From assembly GCA_913031525.1 (NCBI GenBank), contig CAJWGC010000009.1, positions 1-15,264 on the forward strand: DNA of 15,264 bases, read 5' to 3'. The notes beneath the pieces were generated by a model that made no database searches, had not been told where the DNA came from, and worked only from the letters and a program-made list of their open reading frames with translations. Positions 6,474 to 13,351 of the stretch are shown piece after piece; positions within the stretch are counted from its first letter, which is position 1; the number at the start of each line of letters is the position of its first letter. A program made the position numbers and the translations under genes. This stretch comes from an uncultured Acidimicrobiia bacterium (GTDB lineage: Bacteria; Actinomycetota; Acidimicrobiia; Spongiisociales; UBA5794).

Positions 6474-7519
6474 TCCATTTTCCTTTCTAGTGTTTCGATG
6501 AGGCGAGCGTTGGCGGCCGGAGTGCGGACAGTGAAACGTAAGTAATCTTCTAGCGGTCCGTCAGCGGGGAACTTGCGAACGACGATACCTTCAACCATGA
6601 GCTTATCCTGGAGATCTGCAGCGTTAGGTCCGTATTCGCAGAGCAAAAAATTGGTCGAAGATTCCAGAACGCGCAGTCCGAGTTTGGTTAATTGCGCGGC
6701 GAGATCTACGCGGGCCGCTCTTAGTGAAGACACGTTGGCTTGCATTTGTTCTGGAGCATTGAGGGCGTCGAGGGCTACTTCTAGCGAGAGGCTTCCGATG
6801 CTGCTGGGCGGTCGGATTGCGTCGATCGATGCAATCGCTGCTCGGTCGCCAATGGCGTAGCCGACTCGCGCTCCGGCTAGCCCGTATGCCTTGGACATCG
6901 TATGGAGAACGAGGAGGTTCGGATGGAGCCGAATCTTGCTGGTCCAGTCATCTTCGCTGAATTCGGCATAGGCCGCGTCGATGATTACGCGGCTACCAGT
7001 GGCGAGAAGGGTTTCGAGTGCGGCATTGTCGGGGCCGTTACCGGTGGGGTTATTAGGGATACAGAGCCAGATCAGCTGAGCGTCGGTTGCTGTTTCTAAG
7101 AATTCTTGTGTAGGAAAGGAGAAATCAGGACCGATAGCGGCTACTTCTCGAAGGGTGGCGCGAGCCTGCGCGGTCGCGATTTGGTACAACGGATAGGTCG
7201 GTGTCGCCACGACTGCGATATCTCCCGGATCGAGGAACGCCCTAGCAGAAAGGAGGATCAACTCATCGGCTCCAGCTCCCGGAGCTACATTGTCAGGATC
7301 AAGATTGACGTTGGACGCCACGGCATTTCGCAGGTCGGCGTAAGAGGCCGCCGGATACTCATTAAGTCGCGTACGTGACTTAATGATTCGATCCACGGCT
7401 GGGGGGGGGAGTGGTGAAGTATTCTGGTCGAATCGCTCGACCAGGTGTTCTGGAATTCCAGCTCGCGCAGCGATTTCCGGCGTCGTGGGTTGCCATTGGT
7501 AGGTAGGAATCGTTTTCAT
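6470..7519 (-). CDS. hisC: Histidinol-phosphate aminotransferase
   Basis: HisC is a PLP-dependent fold-type I aminotransferase that converts imidazole acetol phosphate to histidinol phosphate with glutamate as donor. In this 349-residue protein Lys210 in TMSKAYGLAGARVGYA is the PLP Schiff-base lysine. NNPTG (156-160), the D181-A-A-Y184 pair that contacts the cofactor ring, and Arg218 for substrate phosphate or carboxylate binding are all present. The N-terminus (about 1-55) is the usual arm with NTSPLPPP, variant of NEN-PxGPSP. Start and stop overlap hisD and hisB by 4 nt each. Related aminotransferases can act on aromatic amino acids; operon position makes HisC firm. Confidence 0.95.
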   Translation of the reverse strand: MKTIPTYQWQPTTPEIAARAGIPEHLVERFDQNTSPLPPPAVDRIIKSRTRLNEYPAASYADLRNAVASNVNLDPDNVAPGAGADELILLSARAFLDPGDIAVVATPTYPLYQIATAQARATLREVAAIGPDFSFPTQEFLETATDAQLIWLCIPNNPTGNGPDNAALETLLATGSRVIIDAAYAEFSEDDWTSKIRLHPNLLVLHTMSKAYGLAGARVGYAIGDRAAIASIDAIRPPSSIGSLSLEVALDALNAPEQMQANVSSLRAARVDLAAQLTKLGLRVLESSTNFLLCEYGPNAADLQDKLMVEGIVVRKFPADGPLEDYLRFTVRTPAANARLIETLERKME

Positions 7520-8820
7520 TTTTCTGATAAGTCAGCGAATCGAATTGAAGCTGCGAGCCCATGGGCGTCGAATCCTTCGGCCGCAGCCAACGTTGTAATG
7601 GTTTCCTCCAACGCAGCAAGCCCTTTTTGGGAGATTGACTGCACCTGGCGCCACGATCCGAAGTCTTCGACACCGAGTGGTCCGTATCCACGAGCTTGGC
7701 CTCCGGTTGGGAGTATGTGATTTGCTCCAGTTGCATAGTCACCAGCTGACTCTGGAGCCCATGGGCCCACGAACACTGATCCAGCAGCGACGACAGATTC
7801 AGCATGGAGTTCGGCCTCCGCAGTAAGAAGACTGAGATGCTCGGGAGCGAAGTCGTCAGCGAAATCGAGCGCGCTTTCGATATTCTCGGCAACAACGACG
7901 AGGCCGTGGTTACTGAGGGTCTCGGCGATCAGGGACGCTCTCTTGAGTGTTTCGAGATGGGCTTCGATGCACTCAAGGACCCGCTGTATTTCATTCGAAT
8001 CTGTCGTGACTAAGACGACAGGAGTGTCGGAACCGTGTTCGGCTTGGCAGATCAAATCAGCTGCTACAAACCGCGGATCGACAGTTCCATCAGACACGAC
8101 GAGTGCTTCGCTCGGGCCTGCTGGCAGATCGATAGCGACATCCCCCAGGACGGAGAGCTTGGCGGCAGTTACCCAGGCGTTTCCGGGTCCCACTATCTTA
8201 TCGACGCGCTGGATTGTTTCGGTTCCGTAAGCCAGCGCGGCGATAGCTTGGGCACCTCCCATGGCGTAGATCTCCGTGATTCCGACAAGGTCAGCTGCAG
8301 CCAGAACGACGTCGGGCACTTTTCCATTGGCGTTGGCAGGGGTTGCTACAACGATCTCGGAGACTCCTGCCAGACGCGCCGGCAATGCGGCCATTAGGAG
8401 AGAAGACGGATAAGCGGCACCACCTCCTGGGACATAGGCTGCGACTCTTCGTAACGGTGACCATCGTCGAGATATAGAAACTCCCGGTGTCGGTTCCGCA
8501 GAATGTTCTACAGGAATCTGTTTGCTGTGGACTGTACTGATGGTCTCTCGGGCAATTTCTAGAGATTTCAGAACCTTGTGGGGGATTTTCTTTGCAGCTG
8601 AGATCCGCACCGCGTCGCTAACGCGGAACCCTCCGCCTTTTAGGGATCCTCCGTATTGGAGTCCGGTCTCGGTGAGTGCGCGGTTACCTCCAGAGCGGAT
8701 TTTGGCAACGATTTTTTCAGCGGCGAGACGTACCGACTGTTCTGGTACGGCGCTGCGTTGGGTGAGAACGTATCGTTCTTTGCTCGAGAGCTCTGATAGG
8801 CGAATGGTGCGAATGTCCAT
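7516..8820 (-). CDS. hisD: Histidinol dehydrogenase
   Basis: HisD performs the last two steps, oxidising histidinol to histidine with two NAD+. The 434-residue protein has the standard length. The zinc ligands Gln259, His262, Asp361 and His420 and the catalytic Glu327-His328 pair (APEHLSL) are all in place. NAD-binding sequences YVPGGGAAYPSS (129-140) and KIVGPGNAWVTAAK (208-221) are intact. The ATG at 8820 follows the hisG stop by 10 nt, the only true gap within the operon, with a weak ribosome binding match (GAG). It overlaps hisC by 4 nt. Confidence 0.97.
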   Translation of the reverse strand: MDIRTIRLSELSSKERYVLTQRSAVPEQSVRLAAEKIVAKIRSGGNRALTETGLQYGGSLKGGGFRVSDAVRISAAKKIPHKVLKSLEIARETISTVHSKQIPVEHSAEPTPGVSISRRWSPLRRVAAYVPGGGAAYPSSLLMAALPARLAGVSEIVVATPANANGKVPDVVLAAADLVGITEIYAMGGAQAIAALAYGTETIQRVDKIVGPGNAWVTAAKLSVLGDVAIDLPAGPSEALVVSDGTVDPRFVAADLICQAEHGSDTPVVLVTTDSNEIQRVLECIEAHLETLKRASLIAETLSNHGLVVVAENIESALDFADDFAPEHLSLLTAEAELHAESVVAAGSVFVGPWAPESAGDYATGANHILPTGGQARGYGPLGVEDFGSWRQVQSISQKGLAALEETITTLAAAEGFDAHGLAASIRFADLSEK

Positions 8821-8830
8821 GTTGCAGTTC

Positions 8831-9685
8831 TCAGGTAATCAACTGTTGGATGGGGAGTACCAGAATTCCCGAGGCGCCCGCTCGCTTTAATCGAGGCAGC
8901 ACCGTCCACACGTCGTCGGCATCCACCACGCTTTGTATGGACACCCATCCTTTTTCGGTAAGAGGCATGATTGTCGGAGCTTCAAGTCCGGGAATTATCT
9001 GTGAAAGCTCGGAAAGGGAAGACTCAGAGGCGTTCATCAGGATATATTTCTTTCCCCGAGCAGCAACGACTGCCCGTGCCATTGTGGCGAAACGGGCGAT
9101 GGCTTCCTCTTTCTGAGCTCCCGGACGTGAGACTAAGGCCGCTTCTGATTCCAGAAGCGTGGAGACTTGCCTCAAGCCGTTAACAAGCATTGTGCTTCCC
9201 GACGACACGAGATCAACAACAACATCAGCGATTCCGAGTTTGGGTGCTACCTCGATGGAGCCACGTAGGGGGACCGTAGTGATCTCGATGCCTCTTTCGG
9301 CAAAGTATCGCTTCGTGACGGAGGGGTGGGCAGTGGCTACTCGTAAGCCGAAAAAGTCTTCGATCGATTTTATGGGCGATCCTGTAGGAACAGCTGCGGT
9401 CAGTCGACAGTGCCCGTAGCCAAGTTCTGTGATGATATCGAGGACTAGGCCGCTCTCCGCGGCGAGGTCGAGTCCGGTGATTCCCAGATCTGCGGCTTCG
9501 TCCGCAACGAGTTCACAGACATCTTCAGCCTTTACGAAAAGTATTTCAACGTCAGCATTCCGCGCTGGAGCTGCCAGGGTGCGATCTGACAATTCGTACG
9601 AAAGTCCTGACTCACGCAGGAGGCGAGCCGTTGGCTCCTTGAGCCTCCCCTTATTGGGCACAGCGAGTCGGATCCCGGACTTCAT
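8831..9685 (-). CDS. hisG: ATP phosphoribosyltransferase, long form
   Basis: HisG condenses ATP with PRPP to start histidine synthesis and is the usual feedback-inhibited enzyme. At 284 residues it is the long form, with a C-terminal ACT-like regulatory domain (about 210-284) and no need for HisZ; no hisZ is seen. The N-terminal RLAVPNKGRL (6-15), GITGLDLAAESG (68-79) and the PRPP-binding loop DVVVDLVSSGSTMLVNGL (154-171) are intact. Its ATG overlaps the yerC stop as ATGA (9682-9685), so regulator and first enzyme are translationally coupled. In many actinobacteria hisG sits apart with hisE; here it heads the enzyme genes. Confidence 0.96.
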   Translation of the reverse strand: MKSGIRLAVPNKGRLKEPTARLLRESGLSYELSDRTLAAPARNADVEILFVKAEDVCELVADEAADLGITGLDLAAESGLVLDIITELGYGHCRLTAAVPTGSPIKSIEDFFGLRVATAHPSVTKRYFAERGIEITTVPLRGSIEVAPKLGIADVVVDLVSSGSTMLVNGLRQVSTLLESEAALVSRPGAQKEEAIARFATMARAVVAARGKKYILMNASESSLSELSQIIPGLEAPTIMPLTEKGWVSIQSVVDADDVWTVLPRLKRAGASGILVLPIQQLIT

Positions 9686-9999
9686 CGTTCTTCTCCGTTG
9701 AATTCAGATCGTTTTAGCGCAAGCCGATATCCCCCTGCACCGTGATTTCGCCACTGGTTGATTCGAGTTATTGTTGCTGTGGAGGCTCCTGTCATCTTGG
9801 AGATCTTGCGGTAGGGGATGCCTTGGACGAGCAGTCGAACCACTGCCCAACGTTGGCTCATCTCTTCCAGTTCGTGGAACGTGCAGAGGTCGCGGAAAAA
9901 AGATGCAGCCTCGTCGCCTGTTTCGAGTGTGAGAATGGCATCGAACAAGGCAGCTGTGTCGGCAGTTCTCCAATCTTCTCCAGCCATCGGCATTCCCAT
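9682..9999 (-). CDS. yerC: TrpR-family DNA-binding protein, YerC/YecD type; predicted his regulator
   Basis: This 105-residue all-helical protein matches the YerC/YecD branch of the TrpR superfamily by eye: LFDAILTLETGDEAASFFRDL, CTFHELEEMSQRWAVVRLLVQG, then the helix-turn-helix YRKISKMTGASTATITRINQW and GGYRLALKR. Position as first gene of the operon, overlapping hisG by 4 nt, and facing hisA across 71 bp with an inverted repeat, points to control of histidine genes. YerC-type proteins have been linked to histidine genes in other Gram-positive bacteria by comparative genomics, as far as I recall. The corepressor could be histidine, but this is inference. The ATG at 9999 has GGAG 7 nt upstream; an in-frame ATG at 9993 is a less likely alternative. 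Confidence 0.9.
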   Translation of the reverse strand: MGMPMAGEDWRTADTAALFDAILTLETGDEAASFFRDLCTFHELEEMSQRWAVVRLLVQGIPYRKISKMTGASTATITRINQWRNHGAGGYRLALKRSEFNGEER

Positions 10000-10022
10000 T
10001 TCTCTGCTCCATGTGTTATGCG

Positions 10023-10043
10023 TAGTATTGTTTTAACATACTA
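10023..10043. promoter_or_regulatory. Inverted repeat, candidate operator of the his divergon
   Basis: TAGTAT (10023-10028) and ATACTA (10038-10043) are perfect 6-bp arms around nine bases, TGTTTTAAC. The inner GTT/AAC pair is symmetric about a point half a base from the outer arms. The site is AT-rich, lies 23 bp upstream of the yerC start and 27 bp upstream of hisA. It overlaps where either promoter's -35/-10 should be; a TATAAA at 10048-10053 could be the hisA -10. General resemblance to the E. coli trp operator (ACTAGTTAACTAGT, with a TTAAC centre) supports a TrpR-fold protein binding here. No second copy was seen in the window. Confidence 0.6.
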
Positions 10044-10070
10044 ACACTATAAATCAATAGCGAGATTATC

Positions 10071-10787
10071 ATGGATGTCATTCCTGCAGTGGATGTTTTA
10101 AACGGCAAGATTGTCCGCCTTCTCAGAGGCGACTTTGACCAGGTAACGGTGTATTCGAATGATCCCACGGGTGGAGTTGCCTCATGGGCTGCTCTCGGGG
10201 CCCCCTGGGTTCATGTGGTCGACCTTGAGGGAGCGAGGTCGGGAAACCCGAATCGACAACTTTGGGAGTCTATCGGCAGCCTTGATATCCGTTTTCAAAT
10301 TGGAGGAGGGATTCGTGATGCCGAATTGGCCCGAGCAGCCGTAACGAGTGGAGCTGGGAGGGTTGTTGTCGGCACGATGGCTGTATCCAATCCCGCGCTG
10401 CTCGCGGAGGTCGTCGACGCAGTGGGGCCGGAGGCAGTTGTTGTCGCCATCGATGTGAAAGGCAATCGTTCCGTTGGCTCGGGTTGGTGCGACGAAGGCC
10501 GTCCGTGGCAGGCAGTCGTGGAGGATGTAGCAACTGCCGGTGCGACCCGAATTCTGGTCACGGAAGTGTCAAGAGATGGGACACTTACTGGATTAGGTCT
10601 TGGATTAGTGACGGCTGTTAGCCGGTTGGTGCCAGAACTTGCTGTGATTGCATCGGGTGGAGTTCGAGAACTCGCCGATGTGGCTGCGGCTGCTTCAGCT
10701 GATGTCGAGGGAGTGATTGTGGGCCGAGCGCTCTACGACGGCACCATCAGTCTGGAAGATGCGGTTGCTGTTGCTTGCGGTTTGTAA
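10071..10787 (+). CDS. hisA: Phosphoribosylformimino-AICAR phosphate isomerase
   Basis: HisA opens the ribose ring of ProFAR to give PRFAR, the HisF substrate. The (beta/alpha)8 barrel of 238 residues has Asp8 (IPAVDV), Asp128 (AIDVKG), and Thr164/Asp169 (VTEVSRDGT), plus the phosphate loops QIGGGIRD (76-83) and IASGGVRE (193-200). In most actinobacteria this slot is PriA, which also does the TrpF reaction; the QIGGGIRD form and overall sequence look like ordinary HisA, but PriA activity cannot be excluded by eye. The gene is divergent from the operon rather than between hisH and hisF. The ribosome binding site is weak. No partner gene follows on the same strand. Confidence 0.95.
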   Translation: MDVIPAVDVLNGKIVRLLRGDFDQVTVYSNDPTGGVASWAALGAPWVHVVDLEGARSGNPNRQLWESIGSLDIRFQIGGGIRDAELARAAVTSGAGRVVVGTMAVSNPALLAEVVDAVGPEAVVVAIDVKGNRSVGSGWCDEGRPWQAVVEDVATAGATRILVTEVSRDGTLTGLGLGLVTAVSRLVPELAVIASGGVRELADVAAAASADVEGVIVGRALYDGTISLEDAVAVACGL

Positions 10788-11066
10788 TACTTTTCCCAAG
10801 CCGAGCTTGATCGCTATCGGGGCGATCCTCCAGACTAGGAGCTCCAGTTTTCGATCGGCGCAACCTATGAAGAGACGACGGACACCGTCAGGGTTTTGTT
10901 TCTGAATATCGCATTCGACAAGTTGGAACTTACAGACGATATTCTTGGAGAAGGCGCGCTGCGAGAGATTTCGACGCTCGGATTGTCTGTTAGGGAGAAG
11001 TCCGAGATTGTCGCCGTTGGCGTACGGCCTCGTAGAGAGCAACTCCCGCTGTTACTGAGGTGTTGA
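10788..11066 (+). pseudogene. Coding-like frame continuing past the hisA stop, broken by one TAG
   Basis: In frame with hisA and directly after its TAA, the plus strand reads YFSQAELDRYRGDPPD, then TAG at 10836-10838, then about 75 codons (ELQFSIGATYEETTDTVRVL, then FLNIAFDKLELTDDILGEG and on) to a TGA at 11064-11066. Codons are purine-rich at the first position and the protein looks plausible. The last 77 bp lie antisense to the methyltransferase gene, which weakens that part. No ATG or GTG start and no ribosome binding site is available, and no family is recognised. It may be the tail of a decayed gene, or the gap's composition may mislead. Apart from a weak GATCGC/GCGATC hairpin (10809-10827), the 202-bp gap holds nothing else. 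Confidence 0.25.
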
Positions 11067-11799
11067 GGCTATCTACCGGTTCCGCCATTGGCACTCGTAT
11101 CGATCGTCCGGCTTCACGCAGTATCTCAGAAAGACCTTGGTGCTCGGACCCCACTGCTATCGCAGATGAGCCGGTGAAATCAGTTTCCCAGAGGTCATTG
11201 TTTCCGTCAGGAGTCAGCGCGAAGAGTTGGATGCCATGGGAGTCAAGAAACTTGATGAGTTCTCTTTCGTTACAGATGGTGGTGGCGACCGAAAATACAG
11301 CTCCCTGTGACGCACGGATTACGTGCGGATTCGTTAGATCAGTTTCAGGATTGGTAGCAATGACGGCGTCTATCGAGGTGGCCTCAGCAGTTCTGATCAT
11401 AGCTCCGAGGTTGCCAGGTTTTTCGATCGCTTCAGCTACAAGAATAAGAGGCGTAGCGCTGAGGTCAAGGTCAATCAATCGATTCGGAACCGCGCGTGCC
11501 ACCGCGATGATTCCGTCCGGATGGGTTCGGCGTGATAAATATGAAAGGACGGCTACCCCGACGGTCGTGATGGGGATTGATTCAGCGATTCGCTTGGCGA
11601 TGGCAGCACCATCTTGCTTCGCGAGATCGGGGGCGAATAGAAGCTGTTCTATGCAAATATTTTCTGACACGGCTCGTCGTACTTCGCGGGTTCCTTCGAT
11701 GAGGAAGTGTCCGGTTGTGTCTCGTTCACGACGTTTTCGTAATCGAGCGAGTCGTTTAACGAGAGGGTTGGAGATACTGGTTATGGGGGGATTGTGCAC
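10990..11799 (-). CDS. SpoU/TrmH-family RNA 2'-O-methyltransferase
   Basis: These SPOUT enzymes methylate a ribose 2'-OH in rRNA or tRNA using SAM bound in a trefoil knot. The 269-residue protein has an N-terminal RNA-binding domain (about 1-105, beginning ITSISNPLVKRLARLRKRRE) and the catalytic domain with the three SpoU motifs: EKPGNLGAMIRTAEA (126-140), AVGSEHQGLS (215-224) and VPMAEPVDSLNTSVTAGVAL (236-255, Asn246). The start is GTG at 11799, with GAGGTAGGG upstream. A TGA lies in frame further up. It looks closest to the TsnR/RlmB-like 23S rRNA group, but target and position cannot be read. It lies 169 bp downstream of the MAT gene on the same strand, next to its SAM source, possibly by coincidence. 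Confidence 0.92.
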   Translation of the reverse strand: MHNPPITSISNPLVKRLARLRKRRERDTTGHFLIEGTREVRRAVSENICIEQLLFAPDLAKQDGAAIAKRIAESIPITTVGVAVLSYLSRRTHPDGIIAVARAVPNRLIDLDLSATPLILVAEAIEKPGNLGAMIRTAEATSIDAVIATNPETDLTNPHVIRASQGAVFSVATTICNERELIKFLDSHGIQLFALTPDGNNDLWETDFTGSSAIAVGSEHQGLSEILREAGRSIRVPMAEPVDSLNTSVTAGVALYEAVRQRRQSRTSP

Positions 11800-11968
11800 G
11801 ACGGTGACCCTACCTCGGTATTGAGATGCAATCTTGCTTGTGTCGTGGGCTCATCGGGAGAACGTTTTCGAAAGAGCTTCCGGATTCAATGCGGGATAAA
11901 AGAGAGTTCGGCATGAAAGCCACTATTGGACTGAGGAGTGAAGAGACCCGATTCGAAATTTTTTGCAA

Positions 11969-13120
11969 TTAGTAAAGCTCGTACTCTCCGGCGATGAGGC
12001 GATCCCGGACGCCCTGCCAATCGGCGAAGCAATCCTTGGCTACTTTTGCGATTTGTTCATTGTCGTGTGCACCGGCTACGTCAATGTGTACTGCTTGGGG
12101 CTCAGTGACTGGATGGCCAATCGAGCTTAAAAGGCGGATGGTGATCTCGTCGATTTCGCTCTCCGCAAGGAGGCGTTTTGCAATATCTGCACCCACCGCG
12201 TGGTATGTCTTACCCACATGGGCTGCTGGGTTTTTGCCAGCGGCCGCTTCGAGGCTCATGGGCCGGTAGGGAGTTATCAGTCCACCAAATCGGTTTCCGC
12301 GTCCGACTTGTCCATCGTCTCCTGCTTCGGCAGAAGTACCCGTGATGGTGAGATACGCCGAGTCGTCTTCGTCCGCCTGGTTAACCGAAACCGCGACGTA
12401 GTCGCCGAGGATATGGGCTGCTAAACGCGATGCCGTGTCTCGGACTTCGGTCAAGACAGCTTCGTAGTCAGACCGGTTGGCGACTTTGTCGGCCATCACT
12501 GGTGAAGCGATGGTCAGTCTTGAGGAACCGTCGATTCGGGAACCCATCACTTTGATATCACGGCCGATCGGCACGATTCTCCGGTATTCCGTTTGGTTGA
12601 GATGATGTTCGACTTGATGAACTATTTCCTCGAGGGGAGAGCGAGGCATCGAAACCGCTGCGAATGATGTGTCGTTAGCGAGTGGGATATTGTCTGGCCT
12701 CGATTTCACGACGGTGGCGAGGTCTACTGACGACTGGTTCAACCATACTTCCACATCAAAGGAGTCGGAAGATGCCTCGGGGAGAATATCGAGAAGCCGA
12801 TCTTTGAAAATTATCGCCAATTCCTCGGGGTTCGGTTTCCAGTCGAAGCTAAAATCTGCCTTGCCGACTAGAACGAGTTTTGACGCTTTTGTGTGAGTCC
12901 CACCTCCAAATCCAACGTCGATCGAACCTGCTGCCAGGACTGCTTTGTCGACATTGAACGGCTGAACTTGGCCGGTGTGCTCGAGATATCGTGCGGCGAT
13001 GTACTGAGCGAGTTCTTCGGCCAGACGGTCGCAAATGGTGTCGGGGTGACCAGCGCCTTTCCGTTCGACGAATTCAACCGATGGCGAGTAGGGGGATCGT
13101 TGTGTAATCGAGAGATTCAT
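11969..13120 (-). CDS. Methionine adenosyltransferase, archaeal type
   Basis: The enzyme makes S-adenosylmethionine from methionine and ATP. The 383-residue sequence is not the usual bacterial MetK but the archaeal-type AdoMet synthetase family (Pfam AdoMet_Synthase): KGAGHPDTICDRLAEEL (21-37), AGSIDVGFGGGTHTK (64-78), and the diagnostic GTSAEAGDDGQVGRGNRFGG (261-280) followed by LITPYRPMSLEAAAGKNPAA and HVGKTY. Length is close to the family's roughly 400. No standard metK is in the window, so whether this is the only enzyme is unknown. The ATG at 13120 lacks a good ribosome binding site. A 225-bp upstream region looks structured. Archaeal-type MAT occurs sporadically in bacteria by transfer; composition here does not stand out from neighbours. 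Confidence 0.93.
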   Translation of the reverse strand: MNLSITQRSPYSPSVEFVERKGAGHPDTICDRLAEELAQYIAARYLEHTGQVQPFNVDKAVLAAGSIDVGFGGGTHTKASKLVLVGKADFSFDWKPNPEELAIIFKDRLLDILPEASSDSFDVEVWLNQSSVDLATVVKSRPDNIPLANDTSFAAVSMPRSPLEEIVHQVEHHLNQTEYRRIVPIGRDIKVMGSRIDGSSRLTIASPVMADKVANRSDYEAVLTEVRDTASRLAAHILGDYVAVSVNQADEDDSAYLTITGTSAEAGDDGQVGRGNRFGGLITPYRPMSLEAAAGKNPAAHVGKTYHAVGADIAKRLLAESEIDEITIRLLSSIGHPVTEPQAVHIDVAGAHDNEQIAKVAKDCFADWQGVRDRLIAGEYELY

Positions 13121-13345
13121 AGTTTTCGGATCGCAGGTAATTTAAATGGATGGTAGTCGTCGGATAGCGGTCGCATTCCTGTAAGAGGATGGAATGCGGA
13201 GCTTTGGGTTATACCTTTGTTGCAGCAGAAGTGGATCGAAGGATTTGTATCGTGATTTTCTCCAATGTAACTCGAATTCGAGACTTTAGGAATCATCGAG
13301 ATGGATCTTTGCAACAGCAGCTAGAACATGCTCTGGCAAGCGATT
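13121..13345 (-). promoter_or_regulatory. Possibly structured 5' leader of the MAT gene
   Basis: The 225 bp between the nitroreductase stop and the MAT start have no convincing ORF. In transcript order they contain: a 7-base arm TGTTGCA (13316-13310) complementary to TGCAACA (13224-13218); inside it the 12-bp palindrome CTCGAATTCGAG (13271-13282) and a repeated GATCCA; then an 8-bp hairpin CGCATTCC/GGAATGCG (13172-13198) with an 11-nt loop. After the hairpin comes GACCGCTATCCGACGACTAC. Such a leader before a SAM synthetase gene suggests a cis-regulatory RNA, but it does not match SAM-I/IV, SAM-II, SAM-III or SAH riboswitch consensus sequences as I remember them. This is inference from pairing only. 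Confidence 0.4.
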
Positions 13346-13351
13346 CTACCA
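13343..13351 (-). promoter_or_regulatory. Candidate extended -10 promoter for the MAT gene
   Basis: On the minus strand TGGTAGAAT fits an extended -10 (TGN-TAGAAT, five of six bases of TATAAT). It would start transcription near 13336, just after the nitroreductase stop, giving a leader of about 215 nt that includes the structured region. No good -35 is visible, which extended -10 promoters can tolerate. Confidence 0.4.

Noticed and set aside
8729..8749. CGTACC/GGTACG inverted repeat
   Set aside because: It lies inside the hisD coding sequence and is short enough to be chance.
10000..10070. A histidine leader peptide, attenuator or T-box upstream of the his operon
   Set aside because: The gap is only 71 bp, with no run of His codons, no terminator hairpin and no T-box sequence; a repressor site fits better.
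2270..10838. UAG recoding (for example pyrrolysine) to explain the two TAG-interrupted frames
   Set aside because: TAG is the natural stop of the aquaporin, hisIE and nitroreductase genes here, and neither frame has a recognised family or start signal.
11060..11824. A 254-codon plus-strand open frame
   Set aside because: Antisense to the SpoU methyltransferase, which has all three family motifs on the minus strand.
11889..11972. A 27-residue plus-strand ORF (MRDKREFGMKATIGLRSEET and on) in the gap before the MAT 3' end
   Set aside because: No ribosome binding site, very short, and no supporting context. The 169-bp gap otherwise shows nothing.
13121..13345. A tRNA gene or a known SAM riboswitch in the MAT leader
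   Set aside because: No cloverleaf or T-loop sequence was found, and the known SAM riboswitch core sequences as I remember them are absent; kept only as an unclassified structured leader.
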